Shown: positions 1 through 8,936 of the stretch, piece after piece | Position numbering within the stretch: the first letter of the stretch is position 1 | Layout of the letters: every line of letters begins with the position of its first letter | DNA from: Ignavibacteriaceae bacterium | Lineage (GTDB): Bacteria; Bacteroidota; Ignavibacteria; Ignavibacteriales; Ignavibacteriaceae | Reading direction: 5' to 3' | Length of the DNA: 39,290 bases | NCBI GenBank assembly: GCA_014860115.1 | Contig: JACZKK010000197.1 | Span: 1 to 39,290 of the forward strand | The notes under the pieces: model-generated | The model's database searches: none | Told to the model about the DNA's origin: nothing | Seen by the model: only the letters and a program-made list of their open reading frames with translations | Program-made: the position numbers and the translations under genes

Positions 1-1551
1 GCTTGACGTAGCCTCATCGAGAATAAGAATTTTAGGATTGTAAGCAAGCGCTCTTGCAAAAGAAATCAACTGCTTCTGACCGACACTAAGTGTTGCACCT
101 CTTTCCTTAACTTCCTCCTTGTAGTTTTGCGGAAGGTCTGCAATAAATTTATCAGCGCCAACTACCCGAGCCGCTTCAATAACTCTCTCATCACTTATAG
201 TCTCATCATTAAGATTTATATTTGACTCAATACTTCCCAAGAACAAAAAGACATCCTGCAATACCATAGAAATGTGTTTTCTTAAATCCCGCTTATCAAG
301 CTTTTCAATGTTAACACCATCGAGCAAAATTTCTCCTTTACTTATATCGTAAAACCTTGTGAGAATATTGATGATGCTTGTTTTACCTGCACCAGTATGT
401 CCAACAATTGCAATTCTTTCGCCGGGATTTATGTTGAAGGATATATCCTTTAATACATAATCATCATCGTTGTAAGCAAACCATACATTTTTAAATTCGA
501 TTTTTCCCGTTACGGCTTCCAACTTAATAGGAATTTCAGGATTGCGGATCATCGTTTGATTATCCAGCAATTTAAATACTCTTTCTGAAGAAGCCATTGC
601 GGTCTGCATTATGTTGTACTTTTCTGAAAGATCACGAATTGGTCTGAAAAACATTTCGGTGTATTGTATGAAAGCGAAAAGAACTCCGATTGTAAGTGTC
701 CCTTGAATTACTTCACCACCGCCGTACCAAATGATCAATCCGATTGCAATTGAGCTGAGTAATTCAACACTGGGATAGAATACCGCATAATAGAAAATCG
801 ATTTTATGTTGACCTGCCGATAATCGCTGTTTATGTCAGCAAACTTTTTAAGCTCATCGTTTTCCTTATTAAAAATCTGAACTACACTCATTCCGGTTAC
901 GTGTTCCTGCATATAGGAGTTTAATCTTGCAAGATGAAGTCGTACGTCTCTGTAGCTTTCGCGGGCTTTCTTTCTGAAAAGAAATGTTCCATAAATCAAG
1001 ACTGGAAGTACCGAAAGTGTAACAAGTGAGAGGCTGAAATCCATAAAGAACATAAAACCAAGTATCCAGAAAATTATAAACACATCACTGAACACCATCA
1101 CTATTCCTGAAGAGAAAAGTTCGCCGAGAGCTTCAACATCATTCGTTGCGCGTGTAACAAGCCTGCCGATTGGTGTTCTGTCAAAGAATTTTAGCGCAAG
1201 TTTCTGAATATGATTGAAGATTTGAGTTCTAAGATCATATAAAGTTTTTTGTCCGAGGTATTGCGTGAAATAAGTGAGGAAGTATTGAATAACAGCTTGA
1301 AAAATAAGCGAGCCAAATAAGATCAAGCTGATTAAAAATAAACCATGGTAGTCCGAGTTTGCGATATAGTCATCAACTGCAATTTTGGTTAGGTAAGGAC
1401 GAATCGGACCGAGTGCAGCGACTACTATATTTAACAGTATGGCAAATATTACGAAGCGTTTATAAGGTTTAACGTAGCTAAGCAATCTTTTCATCAGCTT
1501 TGCGTCGTAGGCTTTACCTAATATTTCTTCTTCGCCTTTGTAATCACTCAT
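1..1551 (-). CDS. ABC exporter subunit with catalytic-Glu NBD, C-terminus cut by window edge
   Basis: Reads on the minus strand from ATG at 1551 and is still open at base 1 (517 codons visible; this class is usually about 590 residues, so roughly 70 are missing). The N-terminal part is a six-helix type 1 exporter membrane domain, followed by a nucleotide-binding domain with Walker A GHTGAGKTS, Q-loop VLQDVFLF, signature LSVGQKQ and Walker B ILILDEATSS. The catalytic glutamate is present, while the signature departs from LSGGQ. It lies 70 bases downstream of a second ABC half-transporter on the same strand, so the two should form one heterodimeric drug/lipid exporter of the BmrCD or TM287/288 type in the inner membrane. 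The substrate cannot be read from sequence. Confidence 0.93.
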   Translation of the reverse strand, partial: MSDYKGEEEILGKAYDAKLMKRLLSYVKPYKRFVIFAILLNIVVAALGPIRPYLTKIAVDDYIANSDYHGLFLISLILFGSLIFQAVIQYFLTYFTQYLGQKTLYDLRTQIFNHIQKLALKFFDRTPIGRLVTRATNDVEALGELFSSGIVMVFSDVFIIFWILGFMFFMDFSLSLVTLSVLPVLIYGTFLFRKKARESYRDVRLHLARLNSYMQEHVTGMSVVQIFNKENDELKKFADINSDYRQVNIKSIFYYAVFYPSVELLSSIAIGLIIWYGGGEVIQGTLTIGVLFAFIQYTEMFFRPIRDLSEKYNIMQTAMASSERVFKLLDNQTMIRNPEIPIKLEAVTGKIEFKNVWFAYNDDDYVLKDISFNINPGERIAIVGHTGAGKTSIINILTRFYDISKGEILLDGVNIEKLDKRDLRKHISMVLQDVFLFLGSIESNINLNDETISDERVIEAARVVGADKFIADLPQNYKEEVKERGATLSVGQKQLISFARALAYNPKILILDEATSS

Positions 1552-1587
1552 AAAATTTGTTTCATTATCATTTGCCTCTGTTTTAAC

Positions 1588-1620
1588 TCTCCTCTCCTTT
1601 GGAGAGGGGCAGGGGATGAG
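1588..1620. repeat. Palindromic GC-rich intergenic repeat
   Basis: The gap between the two ABC genes contains CCTCTCC-TTT-GGAGAGG (1591-1607), a perfect 7-bp inverted repeat followed by a G-rich tail. It stands out from the AT-rich surroundings and resembles the short palindromic repeats scattered in many Bacteroidota-group genomes. It could form a hairpin in the two-gene transcript. Confidence 0.5.
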
Positions 1621-1621
1621 G

Positions 1622-3370
1622 CTATTTTATCTCTTCAAGTTCCTGTTCAAGTAATTGTTTGTGATGCAAATCAGCATATATACCGCTTTTTGCAACAAGC
1701 TGTTCATGTGTTCCTTCTTCTGCAATTCTGCTATCTGAAAGAACTATAATTTTATCAGCATCTTTAACCGTAGAAATTCTGTGGCTAATTATAATGCTTG
1801 TTCTCTCTCTCATAAAGTTCTTTAGATTTTTCAGAATTGCTTCCTCTGTGCTTGTATCAACTGCTGAAAATGAATCATCAAGAATTAATATTTTAGGATC
1901 AATAGCTAAAGCACGAGCGAGACAAGCTCTTTGCTTTTGCCCGCCGGAAAATGTTACTCCTCTTTCTCCAATAATAGTTTCATACTTCATAGGAAATTCC
2001 TGCACATCTTTATCGAATTGTGCAATTTCTGCAACCTCGTCAACAAACGATCGATTAATTTCTCGTCTTCCATAAGAAATGTTATTTAATATTGTATCAG
2101 AAAATAAAAAAGATTCCTGTTGAACCAAACCAATATTAGGTCGTAATAAATTAAGAGGAATTTCCTTAACATTTACATCATCTACTAAAATTTCACCATC
2201 AGAACAATCATATAAACGAGGAATAAGGTTTACAAATGATGTTTTCCCTGAACCTGTGTACCCAATTATTGCAAGTGTTGAACCAGCACGAACTTTTAGA
2301 TTTATATTATTTAAGATATAAGGACTGTGCTCATTATAACGAAAGGAAACATTTCTGAATTCGATATTTCCCTTAACATCCTTGACTGAATAATCAGTTC
2401 TTTCTGTTTCTTTAATTTCATAAGGTTCTGAAAATATTTTATTCAACCTTTTCATACTTGCTTCAGCTTGCTGAATAATGTTGATTACCCAGCCGAAGGC
2501 AATCATTGGCCAAATTAATATTCCGAGGTAAACTATAAAAGCTGTGATTTCACCAAGAGTTAATTCACCGTTAATTACTTTTGTGCCGCCAAGCCAGATA
2601 ACAATAATTATTGATAAGCCTGTAATCAGAAATAGAATTGGCATTATCATCGCCTGAGTTTTTACAAGGTTCATATTTTTTTGAAGATAGTCCTGGCTAT
2701 GTTCTGCATATCTTTTCATTTCACTTTCTTCGCGAACATAGGATTTGATAACACGAATACCAGAGAAATTTTCCTGAGCAAGTGTTGTAAGCTGAGCAAA
2801 CTTTTCCTGGATGACAGTAAATTTTGAATGAATAAGTTTTCCTACTTTGTAAACGAGTATTGAAAGCAGCGGCAGTGGCAGCAATGCATAGATAGTTAAG
2901 CTTGAGTTCAGGGACAGCATTAAAATCAAAACCATAATCAATCTTACTGATGTATCTATGGAATACATTACAGCAGGACCAATAAACATTCTCACCGCAT
3001 TTATATCATTGGTTGCGTGGGCCATTATGTTGCCGGTTGAAGTATTCTGAAAATATCGCATTGGAAGCAATTGAATATGTTTCCAGAAATCGCCACGAAG
3101 ATCAAACTCAATTTCTCTTGAGACAACTATGATTGTCTGCCGTATCATAAATCTGAATATGCCGGCAAAAAGGGATGCACCAACTATCATCAAACCATAT
3201 TGAAGTAAAAGCGAATTGGTTGCATTAGATTGGAGAGCATCAATTGAATCTTTCATCAACATCGGAACATAAACGGTTCCAATGTTTGAAAGAAGTATAA
3301 AGATGAAACCGAGAATCAGTTTGCTCTTATATCGAATGAAATATTTTTTAAGGGTGTAGAGATTTTTCAA
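1622..3370 (-). CDS. ABC exporter subunit with degenerate Walker B
   Basis: 582 residues: six membrane helices over about residues 1-310, then a nucleotide-binding domain with Walker A GYTGSGKTS, Q-loop LVQQESFLF, signature FSGGQKQR, Walker B ILILDDSFSAVD and switch histidine IIISHR. The catalytic glutamate after Walker B is aspartate (LDD rather than LDE). This is the pattern of the weakly active subunit in heterodimeric exporters such as BmrC/YheI and TM287. Its own signature is near-canonical and would complete the active site of the neighbouring subunit. The start is TTG at 3370; no in-frame ATG lies early enough to keep the first helix, and no strong Shine-Dalgarno is visible. It is the first gene of the pair. 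Confidence 0.93.
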   Translation of the reverse strand: MKNLYTLKKYFIRYKSKLILGFIFILLSNIGTVYVPMLMKDSIDALQSNATNSLLLQYGLMIVGASLFAGIFRFMIRQTIIVVSREIEFDLRGDFWKHIQLLPMRYFQNTSTGNIMAHATNDINAVRMFIGPAVMYSIDTSVRLIMVLILMLSLNSSLTIYALLPLPLLSILVYKVGKLIHSKFTVIQEKFAQLTTLAQENFSGIRVIKSYVREESEMKRYAEHSQDYLQKNMNLVKTQAMIMPILFLITGLSIIIVIWLGGTKVINGELTLGEITAFIVYLGILIWPMIAFGWVINIIQQAEASMKRLNKIFSEPYEIKETERTDYSVKDVKGNIEFRNVSFRYNEHSPYILNNINLKVRAGSTLAIIGYTGSGKTSFVNLIPRLYDCSDGEILVDDVNVKEIPLNLLRPNIGLVQQESFLFSDTILNNISYGRREINRSFVDEVAEIAQFDKDVQEFPMKYETIIGERGVTFSGGQKQRACLARALAIDPKILILDDSFSAVDTSTEEAILKNLKNFMRERTSIIISHRISTVKDADKIIVLSDSRIAEEGTHEQLVAKSGIYADLHHKQLLEQELEEIK

Positions 3371-3436
3371 TTAAAATTCTTACTCTTTACTTTAATCTTG
3401 CACTAAAGTACGGCAATAGCAATAACGATTGGATAA

Positions 3437-3463
3437 ATTATACTTTAAGATTATGAAAGGCAA
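3437..3463 (-). promoter_or_regulatory. Possible promoter for the ABC pair
   Basis: Read on the minus strand, TTGCCT (3458-3463) and TATAAT (3437-3442) are 15 bp apart in the gap between serS and the ABC genes. The -10 match is perfect but the spacing is short, and the promoter consensus of this lineage is not certain, so this is tentative. Confidence 0.3.
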
Positions 3464-3468
3464 AATGG

Positions 3469-4746
3469 TTATTTAATCTCAGTGAATCCAGTGTATTTTT
3501 GTAACATCTCAGGCACTTTGATAGTTCCTTCACCTGTTTGGTAAGTTTCCAATAATGAAACCATCAATCTGCTTGTAGCCAGTCCGGAACCATTTAATGT
3601 GTGGACAAACTCTGGTTTCTTTTCGCCTTCTCTTTTAAATCTTATGCTCGCTCTTCTTGCCTGGAAATCTTCAAAGTTGCTGCAGGAAGATGCTTCGAGC
3701 CATCGTTGTTCTGCGGGTGACCACGTTTCAATGTCATAACATTTTGCAGCAGAGAAACTTAAATCGCCTGTGCAAAGCATTAGTATCCGATAAGGTATTT
3801 TTAGAGCTTTAAGAATATCTTCAGCATCACTAACGAGATTTTCTAATTCATCGTAAGAAGTTTCAGGTTTAACAATCTTCACCATCTCAACTTTGTTGAA
3901 TTGATGAACGCGTAAAAATCCTTTTGATTCTTTTCCATACGAACCAGCTTCTCTTCTAAAACAAGCTGAGTAACCGACGTATCGGATTGGCAAATCTTTC
4001 TCAGCTAACATTTCATCTCGATGAAGATTTGTTATCGGAACTTCTGCAGTTGGAATTGGATACAATCCGTCTTTTTCAATTGCATACATATCGTCTTCCA
4101 TTTTTGGAAGCTGACCTGTTCCAAGCATTGATTCTTTGTTAACAAGAAATGGTGGAAAGATTTCTTTGTAATTATGTTGGTTTAAATGATAATCCAGCAT
4201 AAAATTAATTAATGCTCTTTCAAGAGTTGCACCTTTGCCAACGTAAACAGGAAATCCTGAACCTGATACTTTTGCACCTCTTTCAAAATCGAGTATGTTT
4301 AACTTTTTACCAAGTTCGATATGATCAAGAGTCTTTTCTTTTTTCTCATATGAAAATCCTTCAGGTATCCATTTTCTTACTTCGACATTTTGTTCTGCAG
4401 TTTTTCCTACAGGAACAGACGAGTGAGGTAAGTTAGGAATGAACATCAGAATTGCGTTCAGCTCATTCTCAACATTCTTTAGTTGATTGTCGAGTTCAGA
4501 AATTTTATCTGAGACAGTTTTCATTTCGGCAAAGATTTGTGTCGTATCCTCACCAGCTTTTTTCATCTGCGGGATTTTTGCTGAAACCTGGTTCTTCTTT
4601 GCTTTCAGCTCTTCGACTTCTGAAATTATTTTCCTTCTCTTTTCATCCAGAGTAAGTATTTCATCAACACGATCTTTTTCGTTTTTGTTTTGGATCCCTT
4701 GCTTAACAAGGTCAGGATTTTCACGGATGTATTTTATATCGAGCAT
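3469..4746 (-). CDS. serS: Seryl-tRNA synthetase
   Basis: Charges tRNA-Ser with serine, via seryl-adenylate, in the cytoplasm. 425 residues is the normal bacterial length. The N-terminus ([17 protein letters not shown]) leads into the long antiparallel coiled-coil arm that binds tRNA (about residues 25-105). The class II core follows, with motif 2 around [17 protein letters not shown] and motif 3 [16 protein letters not shown] near the C-terminus. The ATG at 4746 is preceded on its strand by GAGGAAG, a good ribosome-binding site. It lies downstream of leuS on the same strand, separated by 89 bases that hold a palindromic repeat, so co-transcription is possible but could be attenuated there. 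Confidence 0.98.
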   Translation of the reverse strand: MLDIKYIRENPDLVKQGIQNKNEKDRVDEILTLDEKRRKIISEVEELKAKKNQVSAKIPQMKKAGEDTTQIFAEMKTVSDKISELDNQLKNVENELNAILMFIPNLPHSSVPVGKTAEQNVEVRKWIPEGFSYEKKEKTLDHIELGKKLNILDFERGAKVSGSGFPVYVGKGATLERALINFMLDYHLNQHNYKEIFPPFLVNKESMLGTGQLPKMEDDMYAIEKDGLYPIPTAEVPITNLHRDEMLAEKDLPIRYVGYSACFRREAGSYGKESKGFLRVHQFNKVEMVKIVKPETSYDELENLVSDAEDILKALKIPYRILMLCTGDLSFSAAKCYDIETWSPAEQRWLEASSCSNFEDFQARRASIRFKREGEKKPEFVHTLNGSGLATSRLMVSLLETYQTGEGTIKVPEMLQKYTGFTEIK

Positions 4747-4763
4747 TAACTTCCTCTTTTTTT

Positions 4764-4830
4764 ACCACTCAGACACTTAGTGCACTAAGAACCACTAAGT
4801 GAAACTAAGTGTTCTTAGTGTCTTAGTGGT
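4764..4830. repeat. Imperfect 67-bp palindrome built from CACTAAG/CTTAGTG units
   Basis: Between leuS and serS. The outer 17 bases (from ACCACTCAGACACTTAG) pair with the far end (CTTAGTGTCTTAGTGGT) with two mismatches, and the interior repeats the heptamer CACTAAG or its complement several times. It fills almost the whole intergenic gap and would form a long hairpin in either transcript. It looks like a dispersed palindromic element rather than a simple terminator, because no T-run follows the stem. Confidence 0.6.
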
Positions 4831-4835
4831 GAAAT

Positions 4836-7307
4836 TTATTTTACTACAATGTTATAAATCTTATTCTTTACGTAAATCTCTTTAACAATTGTCTTCTCTG
4901 CTGTGTGCCTTGTCACCTTCTCCTCGTTGAAGATCAACTTCTTCACTGCTTCTTGCTCACTATTAAGTGGTGCATCAATTGTTGCTCTCAGTTTTCCATT
5001 AACCTGAACTGCAATGCTTACAGTATCTTCAATAAGTGCTGATTCATCAACTTGATACCAAAATGGTTTCTCAAAAATTGAAGTAGAATTACCAAGCAAG
5101 CTCCAGCACTCTTCTCCGAGGTGGGGTGCAAGTGGTGAAACCATAATCGCAAGTCTCTGCAATGCATACAATTGAATTTCTTTTGAACAAGTTGAAATAT
5201 CTTTAAAATTATTAAGTAACTCCATCAAAGATGCTATCGCTGTATTAAATCGGAAATGATTTATTTCTTCGCCGACTTTATGCAATGTCTGGTTTACTTT
5301 TCTGTAAACGAATTTGTCCTGATCTGATAATGAATTCAAATCATATTTTTCTTTCACAGTTGTTTCATTCTGCAAGTCTTTAAACTCATTGAATAAATCA
5401 TAAACACGGTTAACAAAACGATCAGTTCCGGAAATACCTTTATCACTCCAATCGCCGCCCATATCGTAAGGACCCATAAACATCAGGTAAAGTCGAAAAA
5501 CATCAGAACCAAACTTTGATGTGAACAAATCAGGATTGACAACGTTTCCTTTTGACTTTGACATCTTCGCACCAGCATTTGTAATTGTTCCCTGGTGAAC
5601 GAGAGTCTGAAATGGTTCATCACCTTTGGCAAGACCAAGATCACGTAAAAATTTGTGAATGAATCTGGCGTACAAAAGATGCATTGTTGCGTGCTCAGCA
5701 CCGCCAACATACATATCAACCGGAACCCAGTTATCGGAAACAGATTTATCAAATATTCCTTCTGAAAATTTTGGATTGAGGAATCTGAAATAGTACCACG
5801 AAGAATCAACAAAAGTATCCATAGTGTCAGGATCTCGTTTGGCACTCCCATTACAATTCGGGCATTTCACATTAATGAATTTTTCGTTGCGTGCGAGAGG
5901 TGATTCACCGCCCAACTTAAAATCAACATCATAAGGCAGTTCAACCGGCAGTTCGTCTTCGCTCACTGTTATTTCACCACATTTTTCACAGTGGATAATT
6001 GGAATTGGAGTGCCCCAATATCTCTGGCGAGAAATAAGCCAATCTCTCAAACGATAATTAACTGTTGCTTTCCCTATTCTGTTATCTTCAAGCCAATGAT
6101 TGATTTTCTTTTTTGCGTCTTCAACAAAAAGTCCATTCAGAAACTCACTGTTGATTGCAGGCCCATCTTCAAGATAAGCTTTTCCTGTAAAATCATCCGG
6201 TGGTTGTACTGTTCTGATTATTGGAAGATTAAACTTTTCAGCGAACTCCCAATCTCGTTCGTCCTGTCCGGGAACAGCCATTATTGCACCGGTTCCATAA
6301 GTCAGCAGAACATAATCCGCAATCCAGATAGGAATTTTTTTATTGTTAACCGGATTGATTGCAAAGGCACCTGTGAAAACTCCGGTCTTTTCTTTTACAG
6401 TAGATGTTCGCTCAATTTCAGTTAATGACTTAATTGATTCTTTATATTCTTCAACTTTAGTTTTTAATTCACGGGTTGTCAGCTTATCAACTAATGGATG
6501 CTCTGGTGCAAGAACCATATAAGTTGCACCGAAAAGAGTATCAGGTCTTGTTGTAAATATTTTAATTACCTCATTAAATCCGTCAACCGTGCCTAACGGC
6601 AGGTAAACTTTAAAATCTACTTCAGCTCCGATGCTTTTTCCAATCCAGTTACGCTGCATAAGTTTAGTTTTATCAGGCCAGTTGATTGTATCAAGACCTT
6701 GAAGTAATTCTTCCGCATATTCAGTTATCTTAAAAAACCATTGAGAAAGATTTTTCTGAATTACTTCTGTTCCGCATCTCTCACATTTTCCATCGTGGAC
6801 TTGCTCATTTGCAAGAACAGTCTGATCATTCGGACACCAATTAACCGGAGCTTTTTTTCTGTAAGCCAATCCTTTTTTGTAAAGCTGAAGGAACAGCCAT
6901 TGATTCCACTTGTAATATTCAGGAACACAAGTCATTAGTTCAGTATTCCAATCGTACATACAACCAATTTTCTTCAACTGAACTTTAATATCTTTTATAT
7001 TCTGAAGTGTATTCTCTAGTGGATGAATTCCGGTTTTGATTGCATTGTTTTCTGCGGGTAATCCGAAAGCATCATAACCCATCGGTTCAAAAACATTGTA
7101 ACCTCTAAGTCTTTTATATCGTGCCCAGGAATCTGAAGGACCGTAGTGATACCAATGGCCTGTATGAAGCTTTGCACCGGATGGATAGATGAACATATTT
7201 AAGTGATAAAGCTTTTTATCTATGTTGGAAAAATCGGTCTTATAAACCTGTTTTTCTTCCCAGAATCCTTGCCATTTAGATTCTATTTCTGCGTGCGGAT
7301 ATCTCAT
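4836..7307 (-). CDS. leuS: Leucyl-tRNA synthetase
   Basis: Class I synthetase that attaches leucine to tRNA-Leu. 823 residues, normal for bacterial LeuRS. The HIGH-type motif is HTGH at residues 48-51 and KMSKS is at 581-585. The CP1 editing domain is present (TTRPDTLFGATYMVLAPEH region), as are zinc-binding cysteine pairs (CEKCG and CPNCNG). The anticodon-binding helical domain and a short C-terminal domain complete the protein. The start ATG at 7307 has no clear Shine-Dalgarno. Nothing is truncated. Confidence 0.98.
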   Translation of the reverse strand: MRYPHAEIESKWQGFWEEKQVYKTDFSNIDKKLYHLNMFIYPSGAKLHTGHWYHYGPSDSWARYKRLRGYNVFEPMGYDAFGLPAENNAIKTGIHPLENTLQNIKDIKVQLKKIGCMYDWNTELMTCVPEYYKWNQWLFLQLYKKGLAYRKKAPVNWCPNDQTVLANEQVHDGKCERCGTEVIQKNLSQWFFKITEYAEELLQGLDTINWPDKTKLMQRNWIGKSIGAEVDFKVYLPLGTVDGFNEVIKIFTTRPDTLFGATYMVLAPEHPLVDKLTTRELKTKVEEYKESIKSLTEIERTSTVKEKTGVFTGAFAINPVNNKKIPIWIADYVLLTYGTGAIMAVPGQDERDWEFAEKFNLPIIRTVQPPDDFTGKAYLEDGPAINSEFLNGLFVEDAKKKINHWLEDNRIGKATVNYRLRDWLISRQRYWGTPIPIIHCEKCGEITVSEDELPVELPYDVDFKLGGESPLARNEKFINVKCPNCNGSAKRDPDTMDTFVDSSWYYFRFLNPKFSEGIFDKSVSDNWVPVDMYVGGAEHATMHLLYARFIHKFLRDLGLAKGDEPFQTLVHQGTITNAGAKMSKSKGNVVNPDLFTSKFGSDVFRLYLMFMGPYDMGGDWSDKGISGTDRFVNRVYDLFNEFKDLQNETTVKEKYDLNSLSDQDKFVYRKVNQTLHKVGEEINHFRFNTAIASLMELLNNFKDISTCSKEIQLYALQRLAIMVSPLAPHLGEECWSLLGNSTSIFEKPFWYQVDESALIEDTVSIAVQVNGKLRATIDAPLNSEQEAVKKLIFNEEKVTRHTAEKTIVKEIYVKNKIYNIVVK

Positions 7308-7371
7308 TAATGTTACGTTTTTCTAAAAAAATGAAGTCAAAAATAGCCAAAAGGGGAAGGAATTCAAATTT

Positions 7372-7426
7372 CAGTAGTTAGTAGTGAGTAGTGAGAAGTT
7401 AGTAGGGGCGAGACGCTGTCTCGCCC
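7372..7426. repeat. REP-like element: TAGTAG arm plus GGGCGAGAC hairpin
   Basis: A stretch of degenerate TTAGTAGT/GAGTAGTGAG units runs into a perfect 9-bp inverted repeat, GGGCGAGAC-GCT-GTCTCGCCC (7406-7426). A second copy with the same layout but different stem bases lies at 17157-17208. Stem conservation with changed sequence suggests a REP/MITE-like family. It sits between divergent leuS and the secreted-protein operon. Confidence 0.6.
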
Positions 7427-7434
7427 TCTATTTA

Positions 7435-7458
7435 TTGCCAATTACAAACCGATTGTTT
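7435..7458. repeat. 24-bp repeat, copy 1
   Basis: Begins TTGCCAATTACAAA and ends CGATTGTTT. It matches 15022-15045 at 23 of 24 positions. Both copies are upstream of T9SS-cargo genes. Here it directly abuts the TTGACT promoter-like box at 7459. The leaders at 36.1 and 38.4 kb have a looser version beginning ACTTGCYGAATA at the same relative place. Confidence 0.5.
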
Positions 7459-7488
7459 TTGACTTTGATTGAAAATTAACTCAAGTTG
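7459..7488 (+). promoter_or_regulatory. Probable promoter of the secreted-protein operon
   Basis: TTGACTTTG (from 7459) is followed 17-19 bases later by TCAAGTTG (7481-7488). The same arrangement occurs at 36074 and 38433, upstream of the two other genes that share the leader, where the second box is close to the Bacteroidota-type TAnnTTTG element. Conservation between the three upstream regions is the main support. Confidence 0.4.
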
Positions 7489-7504
7489 CACATAGAAATA
7501 TTTC

Positions 7505-7633
7505 TGAACCCCGAGAGGGCAATAATTTAGAGCCATCTGATTGTTAAACTCTGGACAGATGACACGCCGAAAATACTCTCCCGAAGCAGAAGTTTTGAAA
7601 TTAACTTTTTCAACTTCTAATAGGAGGCGCGAT
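7505..7633 (+). promoter_or_regulatory. Candidate structured leader RNA, copy 1
   Basis: 5' leader of the YCF48-like gene. CGAGAGGG (7512-7519) can pair with CTCTCCCG (7576-7583), enclosing 56 nt. Then come AAGCAGA, a hairpin from AGAAG (7588-7592) and CTTCT (7614-7618), and the Shine-Dalgarno AGGAGG (7622-7627). The block aligns with leaders at 36115-36244 and 38474-38605, with the same enclosed length and a helix-to-start distance of 58 nt here. An additional CATCTG/CAGATG helix is possible inside this copy. No known riboswitch consensus was recognised. Confidence 0.6.
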
Positions 7634-8908
7634 ATGTTTAGTTCTACGAAATCTAGCTTTGTGGGAAAAACTTTTCTTCACACCTTGTTTTTCTTTTTTT
7701 TCATTTCACAATTTTGTTTTGCACAGTGGTATTTACAAACACCACCACAATTCACTTCCCTCTGGGCTGTTATATTTACTGATTTAAATCATGGGGCAGC
7801 TGTCGGTGATTTCGGAGTTATTTTCCATACCTCAAATGGAGGTACAACCTGGATTGAACAACAAAGCGGAACTACCAGCTGGCTTGGCAGAGTATCTTTC
7901 AGTGATTCGATCTATGGGACTATTGTTGGCGATTTCGGAAAGATCTTAAGGACAACAAATGGTGGAGCTAACTGGGTTTCTAAAGCAAGTGGAACAACGG
8001 TCAGTCTTGAAGGAGTTTCTTTTACAGATCAATATCATGGTACTGTAGTTGGTGAAGGAGGTACAATATTAAGAACAACAGATGGATGTGAGACATGGGA
8101 TTCTCTGCAAAGCGGAACATCGGTGCTTTTCAGAGGTGTTTGTTTTACAGATATAAATAATGGAACAGTGGTAGGAGATGTCGGAACCATTTTAAGAACT
8201 ACAAATGGAGGTGAAAACTGGATTTCACAGATAAGCAATACAGTCAGTAATCTTATCGGTGTTTCTTTTACCGATTCAAGTAATGGAACAGTAGTAGGTA
8301 AAGATGGGACAATAGTTAGAACAACAGATGCAGGACAGAATTGGGAAACACAAACCAGCGGAACAACTGAGAGACTTTGGAGTGTTTCATTCACTGATAT
8401 AAATAATGGAACAACAGTAGGAGAGAATGGAACAATATTAAGAACAACAAATGGTGGTTTAAATTGGATAGCACAATCAGGTGGAACAACTGTTGGAATA
8501 AAAGGAGTTTCTTTTGCTGATGAGTACAATGGCTGGGCTGTGGGTGATAATGGTACGATTCTTCACACTACAAACGGTGGTGTTTCATTTGTTGAAGAAG
8601 AACAAATTGATGAAATACCAACCGAGTTTTTACTTTCACAGAATTACCCAAATCCATTCAATCCAAGCACAATTTTTAGGTACTCAATTCCAACTCAATC
8701 ACAAGTGGTGATAAAGGTTTACGATATACTCGTCAACGAAATAGAAACAATAGTTAACGAAGAAAAACCAGCAGGCACTTATGAAGTTGAGTTTAATGCA
8801 ACATCATTACCAAGTGGAGTATACTTTTATCAATTAAGAATTCTAGGTCTTGAAACGAGTTCAGGACAAGCAGTTGTTCAAACTAAAAAAATGTTACTAA
8901 TTAAATAA
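7634..8908 (+). CDS. Secreted YCF48-like beta-propeller with T9SS sorting domain
   Basis: 424 residues from ATG 7634. The frame is open to ATG 7541, but the upstream 93 bases are the conserved leader, and AGGAGG sits 6 bases before 7634, so the shorter start is chosen. Signal peptide ends near FCFAQ. Then come about seven repeats of roughly 42 residues of the type GVSFTDxxNGTVVGxxGTI followed by LRTTNGGxNW, the YCF48/HCF136 propeller repeat. The C-terminal 85 residues are a T9SS type A sorting domain (QNYPNPFNPSTI, YDIL, SGVYFYQL, KKMLLIK), with a loop insertion before the last strand. Expected location is the cell surface or outside. It is the first gene of a tightly spaced plus-strand series. 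Confidence 0.9.
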   Translation: MFSSTKSSFVGKTFLHTLFFFFFISQFCFAQWYLQTPPQFTSLWAVIFTDLNHGAAVGDFGVIFHTSNGGTTWIEQQSGTTSWLGRVSFSDSIYGTIVGDFGKILRTTNGGANWVSKASGTTVSLEGVSFTDQYHGTVVGEGGTILRTTDGCETWDSLQSGTSVLFRGVCFTDINNGTVVGDVGTILRTTNGGENWISQISNTVSNLIGVSFTDSSNGTVVGKDGTIVRTTDAGQNWETQTSGTTERLWSVSFTDINNGTTVGENGTILRTTNGGLNWIAQSGGTTVGIKGVSFADEYNGWAVGDNGTILHTTNGGVSFVEEEQIDEIPTEFLLSQNYPNPFNPSTIFRYSIPTQSQVVIKVYDILVNEIETIVNEEKPAGTYEVEFNATSLPSGVYFYQLRILGLETSSGQAVVQTKKMLLIK

Positions 8909-8936
8909 CCATTTCAATTAATACGGAGGTTCAATC

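Noticed and set aside
7541-7633. N-terminal extension of the YCF48-like protein
   Set aside because: It coincides with the conserved untranslated leader found before two other genes, and a strong RBS precedes the later ATG.
7505-7633. Leader as a glycine, TPP or c-di-GMP riboswitch
   Set aside because: Short resemblances only (CCGAAG, CTGAGA); the order and spacing of the known conserved blocks do not fit.
8035-8529. 164-codon minus-strand open frame inside the YCF48-like gene
   Set aside because: It is the mirror of the propeller repeats; the repeated plus-strand codons keep the opposite strand open. No RBS and no recognisable protein.
7634-8908. Photosystem II assembly role for the YCF48-like protein
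   Set aside because: YCF48-type repeats are widespread in secreted proteins of non-phototrophs; the signal peptide and T9SS domain show it is exported.
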